From positions 1-64,000 of the forward strand of contig JANSLP010000131.1 of assembly GCA_029298735.1 (NCBI GenBank): 64,000 bases of DNA, written 5' to 3'. A program made the translations under genes and the position numbers. The DNA comes from Ophiostoma sp. CBS 140.51. Lineage: Eukaryota; Ascomycota; Sordariomycetes; Ophiostomatales; Ophiostomataceae. Shown here piece after piece: positions 20,620 to 31,223 of the stretch (the first letter of the stretch is position 1; each line of letters begins with the position of its first letter). The notes beneath the pieces were generated by a model. The model did no database searches, was not told the DNA's origin, and saw only the letters and a list, made by a program, of their open reading frames with translations.

Positions 20620-22207
20620 ATGTCTTCATCTCCACCTGGGTCCCCCACGAGACGCCACAAATTGCGCGGGAACCGAGTCTCGTTTGACACTGGCCTCACC
20701 AATCCCTCAAAAGTGCCTGGCTTTTTCACCCAACTCGCCGCAGCCACTGCGCACACTCTCCCTGTTCAGCAGAAGTCTGTCCCGTCATCTCGGCCTAGCC
20801 ATCATCATTCGTACCACGGTAGTCACAGCGGCAGTCACAAGCCGGACCGCCGCGCCCGTGTTGAAGACGCCGAAGACGAGGACGACGTGAGCCATCGCTC
20901 CAGCAAAACCAGCGGCAGAGCTCGCACAACTACTTCATCTTCGTCTGGATCTGCCACTGCCTCTGGCATTCCCCTCGGCGGTCCTGTTCTTGATCCGTCC
21001 CTTCCCACGACCACTGCATCAGCTGCTGCTGCTGGTTATCCGGAGAACCCACCTACTGGTGCTCCTGGCTTTAACGGCATGAACCCTGCAGTCGGCGCCA
21101 ACCACGTCTTCACACACATGAACAACGGCCAACCGTATAACATCCAAGCATTCCCGACCTTCCTCCCGGCGGCTAACATGGCCGCTCAGGGTTACCCATT
21201 TGGGGCTGCTACCACTCACACTGTGAATGGCATCGATCCCACTTCCGTGACTGGTATCAGCTTCCTGCCGGCCGTGCCTGATGCTACTAATGGCCCTATG
21301 GTGCACACGTACATTCCGCGCCATGACGCTCCCGGTCAGAACATTGTCTATGTCCAACAGCCAAATGGCCAACAACAGGCTGTGTACACCACTGTCAGTG
21401 CACCACCTTGCCGATATTCGTCGCCGATCGTCTATCTGCCGGCGGTTACCCCTTGTTCTATTTCTTCTTCTTGTCCGCAATTATACTATGCAAGTGCTCT
21501 TCTTCTTCATCTGTCTGGTCTCATTGTGATTCTGGATATTTGGATTGGATATGTACATTGGTATTTTTTTGGTTTTTCTTCTTTGTCTTGCCTTCATTCA
21601 GCATTTCTTTCTTCATTTTCTGCTCATTGGCAATTGGCATATTATTTTTGTGTCGCATTTTTCGATCCCATTCTAACCATCTTCTTTCATCTAGGCAAAT
21701 GGCGTCCCCATCCAAATCGCGACGACGACCGCCCCCATGATGGCCTACCCTCAGGCTGGCGCAAGCCAGCCCATCTACGTCCAGCAGCAGCCCGGCGTCA
21801 CGTACGCTGTGGCTGGCGGCGGTGCGGGTGGTATCGGCGGCGGCGGTCCTCCCGTGGTGATGATGTCCGGCGGCGTCCCAGGAGGTAATTACTTTGTCGG
21901 TGGTGGAAGCGGCGTCGGTGGCGGTGGTGGGTTCGGTGGTGTCGGTGGCATCCACCCCGAGCCCGCCATGGGCATCGGCCAGACTCCCAATGAAGTCCTC
22001 CAGGAGCAGCTTGAGTTTGCCTATGCCAACAATTTGTACGAACCTCAGGATTTTAAGCCCGCTGACGACGACAAGTCGCGCTTCTACTGGCTTCGTGAGC
22101 TTGACGGTAACTGGACCCAGCGTAGCCGCGCCACGATTGACCATCTCGGCTGCCGGTGGTACATCACCGATGGCGGCGTTTTCTACGCCGTCCGCCTCCC
22201 CGACTAA
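20620..22207 (+). CDS. Conserved-looking fungal protein of unknown function, Gly/Pro-rich
   Basis: Two exons, join(20620..21393,21695..22207), 428 residues. Residues 1-130 are polar and Ser/His-rich. About 130-370 is Gly/Pro/Gln-rich low complexity, including a run of GG repeats. The last 70 residues look like a compact folded domain (QEQLEFAYANNLYEPQDF, then YWLREL, WTQRSR and RWYITDGGVFYAVRLP). The 301-nt intron has a GTCAGT donor, a TTCTAAC branch and a CTAG acceptor, both ends in phase 0. It is long for this genome and the donor is non-optimal. Without splicing the frame stays open to 21888 but loses the C-terminal domain. I do not know the function. The domain's aromatic richness suggests a binding module, which is inference. 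Confidence 0.7.
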
Positions 22208-24913
22208 AACGACACGTGCCGACAACAACGAGATGATGGATGCGGACGATGACTTCAACCTTCAGTCTCAACTCTTTTTGGCAGTTCGACATGTTGGTCG
22301 ACTGGATTTGATTTGATTTTCTGATTTTCTTCTGATTTCTTGTTTTCTGCTTTTTGCATTTAATATGTTATATCGGACAATGGAAGGAAGGACGCGATGG
22401 AAAGGACAACTATAACGACAACATGGATCAACAAGATACCCTCGGCGAACTAGGCGAAACGGAGTAACTTGATGCTATATGGATGAGGAGGTATAGGGGA
22501 AGGGACTACTGTGCTGATGGTTAGCTGGTCCAAGGGTACTTGTGGCAAAAAAGGGGATCGAGGGGAAATGGGTTGTTTATTTTTTGATCAAATACTGCTT
22601 GCGTATCAATCGTTGATTTCTCTCTTGCTTGACTGCGTACTATGACCGTTGGTTAATCGTATATTCGATCCGGAGTTTTTTGTGAGGTCAAATGATGAAT
22701 GCATGCAAAGGCCCATTCCCTGGTCAAGTATTTTGACCAAGCATGCATGCAGGATGCCATGAGTATGAGGATATGTAGAGACCCCAATACAATTGTCAAT
22801 AGATACCTTGAGACAACGGTAATTGTAGTACACAATGATTTCTGCTTTGTCAAGCACCGAGTCAATGAAAATCGTTCGTATTGACTCGAGAAGTATCGAG
22901 GCCTGGAAACAACTGAGGGAGAGATTTTGGGTTGCCAACATAATCTTGAACAAAAAAAATAGAATACAATGCACAACATAAATTTGAGAAACATTTACAC
23001 TTCCATATAAAGTAAAATCATTTTATTAAAATATAGAGAGAGAAAACTAACGAAAGTAAAATAAGATTTTCTCAATCTACGAAGTCACTTTGAGCAGTTC
23101 TGTAAATGCGTTGTTGTGCTGACTCGCCAAAAATCACTCTTCCGTCGTGATGCATCGCGACAATGGGGAAAGCCATCACCAAATCATCACAAGCATGACA
23201 CTGATAGTGACTCTTAGGGTAATTTACTGCTTCGGCCCGTGAATTCTCCTGTCATGTAACTAGACAATAGGAGGAAAGAGCTCAAACAAGGCAGGAGCGA
23301 TGGGTAGCAGAGGGAAGCAAGTGCAAACGCAAACGCGACTGCTCGATTGGGTCACTCTTTCCTCTTTTGGTCGACAACGTCCAGGACGCGTAAAAACTCT
23401 GCCTGACATAAAATCTCTTCTTCCCCTCCTTCTCTCTCTTCCTTCTTCTCTTGTTTCTTTTTTTTTTCTCTTCAACCTCAGAAGTTTTTCCGAATATACT
23501 CATCCTCCTGCCTTCTGCCTGCGCGGACCCGACTTGCATTCATCGGCCACGAAACAATTTGTGAGAACTTTCTCGACTTCGAGTGCTTTTGACCCAAGTT
23601 GATGAGAGCCTGGTCACCAAACTTTCCGTTGCTATCTCGCTTCTCGCCCTCCACTTCTTCGACGTCTGCGACATCGCGACCTCGCGGCATCAGCTCCAAG
23701 CACCAAAGCTATTGACAATTCATCTTCCATTGGTTGGTTTCCCCCTTCTTCAAATCCTTGAACATCTCCTACACCCCGCGCTCCCCGAACACCTTCCTGT
23801 CCCACCAATGACCCCCCAAAACACCAAGCCGCGAAACTACAAGATGTCCAAAAGTCCAGCAAAGACAGACAAAAGTCCAACAAGACCGGTCGAGCAGGAT
23901 AAATGCGAGAAGCAAAACACCGTCGTTTCGAACATAGAACTTCACTGCCTCTGTCTCCTTCTTTGCGTCACAGCATACATCGTCCTTCCATTCCCATCTT
24001 CCATCTTCCATCTTCCATTTTGCAGCGTTCTTGCAATCTTTGCATCATCGTACCTGCGGGCTGCCATGTTTCCATGGCATCGCTTGATGGCACCCAAGGC
24101 AGTCTTCAGACTGCAAGATCTCAAGGCGCTTGTCACTTTTATCCCGTCACTACGCAAATGTCACCTCATCGTTACAAGCAGCGACCACGATATTTTGATC
24201 ATGTCCCGAGCAAGTTCTCCCCTAATTATATTGACGAGGCTACAACGTGAGACACCATGACAATAATCGTGGCTACCTGTAATAGTGTCTATGATTCACA
24301 CGTCAATCATTCACCATATCTGACTGGTCAATACGAGACATTCTGATTGCTATTGTTGAAAGTGTGGCAGTGAGACAGACGTACTTGAAAAAGATCGATT
24401 GCCTTTCATTTGCCTTTTAATTCCCTATATTTCAGGAATAGGAAATGATATAAACAGATCACAGAACAGTGTACACGCTGAGCTCACAATGACTGGGTAC
24501 AATCTTCGTTTGTCGGGAACACAAAGAGAATACAGGTTGTGACACAAGATACAACAAGGTGACCCACAGCTACGAATACGAGGGGAGTAAGTTTTGTAGT
24601 ACAACAGAAGAAAGCGCAACAGAAGGATGATTAAAGAATAACATTGTACATTTAATTTGATATTGGCCCCAATTCCAGGTTTTTCATTTTTCATTGCTGA
24701 GAAAAAACAACAAAGTCCATGCCGCCTCCATGTTCCCATGAGTTTGTCATGTCTTGCAATTTTTATCTTGTTTTCGTGTTTCGTGATAATCGAATATTTT
24801 CCATAAACTTCGTCCAATTTTGATGGGGATTTTTGCTTCCAGAGCGTGCGTCAATTCATTGTCGTCATGCGAAAAGAGAGTGACGGAGAATGTGGTGGTG
24901 GTGGTCGACAATT
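22208..24913. other. 2.7 kb gene-poor region
   Basis: No gene firmly supported. It begins with the 3' region of the 20.6 kb gene and ends with the downstream region of eIF5. A weak plus-strand two-exon candidate exists: ATG at 23808, a GTCGTT donor near 23922, a TTTTGCAG acceptor near 24023 and a stop at 24250, about 100 residues. It has no recognisable domain and a poor donor. The 23400-23480 stretch is a long pyrimidine tract. Confidence 0.4.
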
Positions 24914-26269
24914 TTACTCGTCATCCTCCTCCTCCTCTTCCTCAGACTCCTCCTCGGACTCCTCCTCCTCGGCCTCGGCCAGCCAGGTCAAGAAAGGCTC
25001 GGCAGCCTTGCGGACCTTCTTAGACACGGACAGGTCGGTGTACTTGCGGCTGGCCTTGGTACCCCACTTGTTGACGACCTCTTCGGAGATGAGGTCGGCA
25101 TTGTAGTAGAGATGCAGGATCTTGACGACCTTGTCGACCATATCCGGATGGTCCTTGATCAGGAGACCAATGAGACGCTCGGTGCCGCCCAGCAGGGCCT
25201 TCTCGTGGCGCTCAGAAGTGACGATCTATCAAGTTAGCGGGGATCAATTAGTTGTAGTGTAGATGGAGAGTGTGCTTACCTTCTTCAGCATGCTGGCACG
25301 TTTGGGGATCTGGGCCAGGATGTTCTCGTTGAAGAGAGTCTGGACCAGGACCAGGACGGTGCGGTGCTTGGCCTCGATGCCGAGGTCGCGAGCCTTGAGG
25401 TAGATCTCGACATCATCGACTTTGTCGATACTGCCCTTCTCCTCGGCCTGCTCCTGGATCCACTCGCCGAGCTGGTCATAGACGGTGTTGCCACCGCCCT
25501 CACCGTCCTCGTCGTCGTCATCACCGCCGTTGAGCATCATCTTCTGCTTGAAATCATCCGGCAGGGCCTTCGCCCGGGCCTTGATGGCCTCCTCTGTCAT
25601 GTCGACGTTCCACTCGACGTTCTTGGGCTCGACAGATTCGGTTTGGGCAGGCAAGTTGGTGTCCTCGTCGTCGCTACCGGCGGCGACACCGTTGTTATCC
25701 TTGTCGCCGCTGTCCTTGCCGGAGCCCGAGTTGTCGTCACCACTGTTGGGGGTGTCGTTCTCCTTGTTGGCCGTGCCGTTCTGCTTGGCCTTGCGGGCCG
25801 CCTTGCGCTCGGCCTTGTCCTTCTTGCCCTTCTTGGGAGCGTTCTTGATAATGTAGCCACTGAGCTTGAGGCGCAGATCGACGTCGGTGCGCTGGCCACA
25901 GGCCTTGCAGTCGAGCGTGATGTGGCCGTCCTTGATCTGGACCACGGTCTCGGGGTTCTTGCACTTCTTGCAGAGCACAAACTTGGAGATGAAGCCGTCG
26001 AGGTAGTCCTGGAGCTTGGCAGCCTCATGGGCACCGTTGATAATCCAGCGGTCATCAGGAGGGTCAATGTTGGTCTGAGCACCGAGCTCGAAGCCAAAGT
26101 ACTTGATAAGGTAGGCTCCGGGGCGGGCCAGCTGCTGGGCGACCTGGCTCAGGTTGGGGACGACGGTCTTGATACCGTTGCCCTTGCCCTCGATCTTGGT
26201 CTGGATACGCTCCATCTTGTAACGATAGAAGACGTCCGTGACATCACGGCGAACGTTGATAAGACTCAT
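24914..26269 (-). CDS. TIF5: Translation initiation factor eIF5
   Basis: Two exons, complement(join(24914..25225,25280..26269)), 433 residues. eIF5 is the GTPase-activating protein for eIF2 in the 43S/48S preinitiation complex and a scaffold for the multifactor complex. The N-terminal eIF2B/eIF5 fold (1-130) has the arginine that acts as GAP finger (Arg16 here, in FYRYKM) and a four-cysteine zinc site at C100, C103, C121 and C124. A charged Lys-rich and acidic linker follows (about 140-250). The C-terminal W2/MIF4G-like HEAT domain (about 270-433) ends in acidic and aromatic boxes and an EEEEE-type tail. The 54-nt intron has a GTAAGC donor and a GCTAAC branch and is in phase 0. Start chosen at the first ATG, giving MSLINVRRD, the conserved family N terminus. 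Confidence 0.96.
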
Positions 26270-27772
26270 GATGGCGGTTTGATGGGGTTGTTGGATATGC
26301 AAAGAATGCGGTAAGTTGAGAAGGAAAATAGAAAGAGAAGGACGGTCGTCAATAGAATGCGACTTGTTGGAACGTGAATGGGGCTTGTCGTTTTAAGGAG
26401 AAGCGTGTGCTGCAGGATGCATATGGTCACGAAAAAAAGGAGAGAATGAAGCCGGATGGACAGGGTCGTCAGTAGCGGACCGGGCCTTGCGTGAACATAA
26501 GGGAAAACTGAAGGTCGTTTCTGAGAGACGGAGGCATGAACGCGAGGAGAAGACAAAACTTGCTCAACAAGGTTCGAAAAGGGGATTGTCTAGAGATCGT
26601 GTCGTTGGGATACCGGATTCAACCGTGGGGACCTTGACTGATGCTACAAGGTTTTCGCGGTATGCGAAAGGACTGCAGCCAAATAGGAGGTGAGTGAAGA
26701 GACTCAGAGATCTTGTCGTGCTGATACATAAACAAGACTTGTGTCCTGTACTTGGGGTTATGTGGTGTTCGAGAAAGGGATAAGGGTCGGTTGTGGAAAG
26801 AGAAAAGAGGTGGTTGTTGGTTTTCTCTGTCTTTTTGTCGTTCTTTGTCGGGAGGACAATCAAAGCGCCAAATTCGGAGAAAGGGCGGGTTCGTCGAAAA
26901 AGAATCGAAAAACGAGTTACTACCGGTCACGATGGGAGTCGAGGCAGGCAAACGAGTGCTGTTTGTGTTTGTAGGTGGTAGAAGAAAACGAGGCGAAAAG
27001 GCTGACAAAAGACAGATCGCGATGTTTTCGAGTGTGGGGATTCTGAAAAGCGAAAAAAGGGCCGCGCACGTCACAGCGGGGGCGTGGGACAGAAAGTTCG
27101 TAGTGCAGCGAGAGCCGGATTGCACGGAAAGCTGGAAGACGAGAGTGTTGTGTGCGCGAAGCGTTGTTGCTGGAGCGAAAAAGAGTCAGAGGTTGAGAGG
27201 TGGGTTTATGGACAGAAGAGATTTTGTGAGAGTGGGAATAAAAGGGACGATGGCGACGGGATTTGCGAAAGTATTTGCTATTTGAACCCTATTCTAGTAC
27301 ACAGTACGGAGTATGGCAAGTGTGGCCCGGTTAGGTTGTCAGATTCGGCAGGAACCAAAAAAACCAAGGCCATTAAAAAAGATTTAGCCCCTCGCCTGAC
27401 TCTTTGAGTGGCTCTTTCCTCTTTTGACAGAACGTGTGGGTTAAAAACAGTGAGGGGCAAAACTGGATTTAGTCGGTGTCAATGTCACGTGGTCGCGTGG
27501 AAGCGCTCCAAGAGAGCATAACGTCGAGTGAGTCCAGCCAAACAGCACTGGAGTCGCCCTCACGTTGAGCGCTGGCGGCGTGTTCTTTACAAGCACGTCG
27601 GGCGCGCCTTTCCTTTCACGGCGTTGGGCTGCGATTGGCATACTACACTCAATGACACAATGACGCGCGGGGAAGGAGCGACCATTCACTGCGCGTCCGT
27701 CTTTAGCCATTAGACTGTTGGTACGGAGTATTGAAGGTATGTTTGGTCACTGTGTTGTCTTTTGCCAGCATA
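26270..27772. other. Intergenic between eIF5 promoter and P450 3' end
   Basis: About 1.5 kb. The part next to 26269 is the eIF5 promoter and leader. Open plus-strand frames (26487-27285) are Arg/Lys/Gly-rich with no domain and look like chance. Two exact copies of the nonamer tacggagta lie at 27305-27313 and 27722-27730. Confidence 0.5.
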
Positions 27773-29675
27773 TCAAGCCACCTCTGAAAGCGGCACAAAC
27801 TGCAGAAGGCACTTTTGCCCGAGCGGGCGCGACGAGATGAGCTGGTCGGACATCTCCATGGACTCGGGCGTCATGGAAATCTCGGGCGCCGTGGCAAAAC
27901 GCGAGTAGATGTCGCGCATCAAAATTTTCATTTCGACCAAGGCGAGGCTGTGGAACGATCAACGATTGGCACAAAATTTTTGTGAGCGTGGAAGTGCACA
28001 TTTCTTTGACTTACTGCTTGCCGATACAACCACGGCCACCGCTGGCAAACGCAAAGAACGATCGCTTACGGTCGGCATCACCATCTGATGCCAACCAGCG
28101 GTTTGGGTTGAAAGAATCTGGGTCTGGGAAGACGGCGGCATCCATGCGGTGGACCGAGTAGGCCTGGCTGCTGACAACGGTGCCGGCAGGCAAGAAGAAC
28201 CCGTCAATGATACGCCCGTTGGCCTGCTGCTCACCACGAGGAGCTGAACGCCCCCAGTTGTTTCCCGGGACAACTCGTGGCAGCGACATGGGAATGGCCG
28301 GGAAGCACCGAAGACCCTCCATAATCACAGCATCCAGGGATGGAAGACGGTCAAAAGGCAGCGCGTCGGCACCTTTGGCCTCGTTTTCGAGCAACTCTTT
28401 CCGCAACCGTTCTTGGAAGTGAAGAGATCGGGGTGTCGAGAGCTCCCACATGAGGAAGCAAAGAGCGTCACCCGTCGTGTCGATACCGGCTGCCATGTGA
28501 TCAAGACTCTCAGCTGCCGCGTCAAGAGCATCGAAGCCACCAACGGCAGGTCGGGCTTCCTCGTCCTTGGAGTGTGGTGGGTACGGCTGCTGCTTCTCGT
28601 GCATGCGTGCGAGGAGGGTAAAGTGTGCTGCATCTGTTTTGGCGGCCGTGTCAAGGACAAAGTCGTCGGCGAGCGGTGTCTCTCTCGGCTTGGCAAACCA
28701 AGTGAGCACTGGGTTGATAATGGCGTAGAAGGTCGGACTGTAAAAGCTGACGAGGCGGTCTAATGTCGAAAACATGTCAGCATCATCTTCAATCACTCTT
28801 AATTACTCGAGGAAAGTACAGACTCTGGATACTGTCGTCGAACGTCACTTCTTTCATGATCTCGGCGTCAGACTCCTTGCGGAGTGAGTCGGCACCGTAT
28901 GGGTGGAAGAGATGATGCGTCACACAGTCAAAGGCATATGCGTGGAGAGCTACTTGATTAGCTGATGTCAACAATCTAGGAGTGCCATCTTGACCAGGAT
29001 CTCAAACTAACCGAGCTGCGTCCGATGTTAGTGTCATGTTGTTTCGTGAACAAGCTGAGCTTACTTACATAAATATCTAGAACGCCACCTGTTGCGTTTT
29101 TGCACAGCTCGGTAAAATGCTGTGACCGCTCCTCGATTCCGGCCAAGGCTGGACCGCGCATGATGTTGCTGTTGGCATAACGGTCGGCCAAAATGCGGCG
29201 TCGGCAGGCGTGCTTTATCTCGTTAGTATGGCACTCTACTATGACTTCTGTCACAAATTTGTAAACTTTGACCGACCGTCTCCTTGTCGAGTGTGGTAAA
29301 CATGGTGCGCCGGCCATAGACCGTAAAGAGGTCATAAAAGTCGGTCTTGTCGTAGCCACTACCGGCCGAGTTGTAAATCTCCTTGACAGCTGCTGCTGAG
29401 GCGAACGAGACCTCATCTGGAGCCAAACGAACGACAGGTCCGTAAAGCTCATGGAGAGCATGCACATAGCTGGTGCGGCCGCAGCGAAGCTCGTGCCATC
29501 GCAGAACGGCGGATGTGAAGAGAGAGTGAGTCGGGCCGGGTATCCGTCGCAATGGTGAGCGGACAGTGTGGACAATGGCATAAAGAAGAGGGAGGACGAC
29601 GAGGAGCGTCGCTGCAAAAGAGAGCTTGGACATGGAAGCGACTTCCTCAACCAGCGAATGTGGCAAGAGCGCCAT
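27773..29675 (-). CDS. Cytochrome P450 monooxygenase, five exons
   Basis: Model: complement(join(27773..27947,28015..28759,28824..28949,29065..29212,29277..29675)), 530 residues. Features in order are an N-terminal hydrophobic anchor (about 18-38), a Pro-rich hinge (RRIPGPTH), the I-helix oxygen-binding motif AGIDTT, the K-helix ExxR (EGLR), the PERF-like FNPNRW and the haem loop FASGGRGCIG, whose Cys ligates the haem iron. The last intron falls just after this loop, and splicing gives GKHLALVEMK. It should be an ER membrane enzyme using electrons from P450 reductase. The substrate is unknown and no biosynthetic partner lies nearby. Intron 1 has a weak GTCGGT donor and intron 3 a GTCTGT donor. 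Intron 2 has alternatives (see findings). A second ATG at 29633 could be the start. Confidence 0.85.
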
Positions 29676-31223
29676 TGTGAAGGGTGGCAGGAGAGCTCCT
29701 TCTCTTTTTGGACGTGGACGGTAGTTTTTGCGGCCGGGGTAGGTTGCACAAAGCTATAAAACAGATACAAGATAAATGTGACAACCTCACGAGAAAAGAA
29801 GATGAAAGATGACAATCACGAAAATGAGGAGGGGACGAAAACAAAAAGGTCACATCTAGGTCCATCCGCCGGTCTTGTTCCGTGGTGGATGGATACGCTA
29901 ATACAGCCGCTCTTGTTGGCTGTTGGCTGTTCGTCACTTTATTCTTATCTAACAGCAGCGGTTCTAACTGGCAGACGGCGTCTGCCGTTTCGATGTGCGC
30001 CGTGTCAACGACGCTGCTGTGCATGCTTTCTGTGCGGAGAGCACTAACTGTGAATAGCAAGTGCTTGCGGCGAGTCGAACTGTTTGGGACAGCCACTGTG
30101 ATGTCGGTGTTCACTCGCAAAAGCGGCGGGTATTCTAGGCATAAGAGTGAGTCTAGATTCGTATCAACCTGAAAATAAAGAAGAAAAATATTCCGTTGGA
30201 CAGTATTTGTGTTGTTATTGTCACCCTCATCGTATGCCGTCATTTTGCAGGAGCCCAAATTACGACAGACGGCCCGGCGCCAGCTGGCAAGCTGCCCCAC
30301 CAGCTGACGCCAACGACCGCCTGCGCCTTCCCACCTTCCAACTGTCCTGATTCCATGCCTTGCGTCGTGCGTGGAGCGTGGAGCGCGCCTTCCCACCTTT
30401 TGATTAGCCGCCAGCCTGGCACTGTTCGAGCAAGGCAGCTTGAAACGCCCCTGTGGAAGGCGCCCTGAGAGCACTCCTTCCTGCCCTATTCCTATTCCTC
30501 CACCTATTATTCCTCACGACCTACGAGCGTCACAGGGGAGCAGCTTCCCCATTGGCACATTGGCCTCAGCACCGTCTCGCCTTCCCCGGTTTCTTCAGCC
30601 ACAACAGCCGCGAAAAGGGCAAGAGGCCATCACACCTACTCCTGACGCAGTTGTTTCCTATTTCCTGCTTCCCAATCCCTCGTCCGTTTTTATCATCGTC
30701 AATTCTCTCTTTTTGACTCATCCTCCTTGGCCATTTGCTTTCCTGCCCACCCTCGCTTCGGCCGCCTCGCACTGCATGCCGCCATGAGCCTGTCTTAGGC
30801 CCCTCCCGCTACAGCCCCTTTGCATCGTCCAATGCCTAGTTCCTTCGCTCCATTTTTGTTACCCGGTCTTCTTCCTCCCTGCGACAGCAATTCGTCTTTT
30901 TCGTCCTCTTCTATTTTCCCTCTCTTCACCCGTGACTGGTCCTCAGCCCTCTGCCACGCCGGGGAGGTCCCAATCCATCCGAAAACAACACGTCGACGAC
31001 AATACGAGACGAATCAAACGGTCTCCGCAGCTGCCTAGCACCTTTCTCGGCCCGCGACCCACCCCCGAGCTCAAACCTCCCGCCCCCCTCCTCCCTTTTT
31101 ACGTTCTTGTTCCGACACCGCCGTTTCTCTTCGAACACATATTCATACCCTCGCCTCATTATTGAATTTGAACTCCACCGAACAGCGCATCGTCGAAACA
31201 TAACCCCGAGACACTGCCCAAGC
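29676..31223. other. Divergent promoter region between P450 and Ark-type kinase
   Basis: About 1.5 kb with no supported gene. The half next to the kinase (30480-31223) is C-rich with runs of tcctcc and long open frames lacking domains, typical of a long fungal leader. Upstream ATGs occur at 30777, 30784 and 30832, so short upstream frames are possible if this is transcribed. Confidence 0.5.

Noticed and set aside
23808..24250. Possible two-exon gene of about 100 residues
   Set aside because: Needs a weak GTCGTT donor and no domain is visible. Kept only as a remark on the gene-poor region.
25364..26314. 316-codon plus-strand frame opposite eIF5
   Set aside because: Leu/Val/Gly-rich mirror of the eIF5 coding strand; a shadow frame.
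26752..27285. 177-codon plus-strand frame upstream of eIF5
   Set aside because: Gly/Arg/Lys-rich composition and no recognisable motif; it overlaps other open frames in the promoter region of eIF5.
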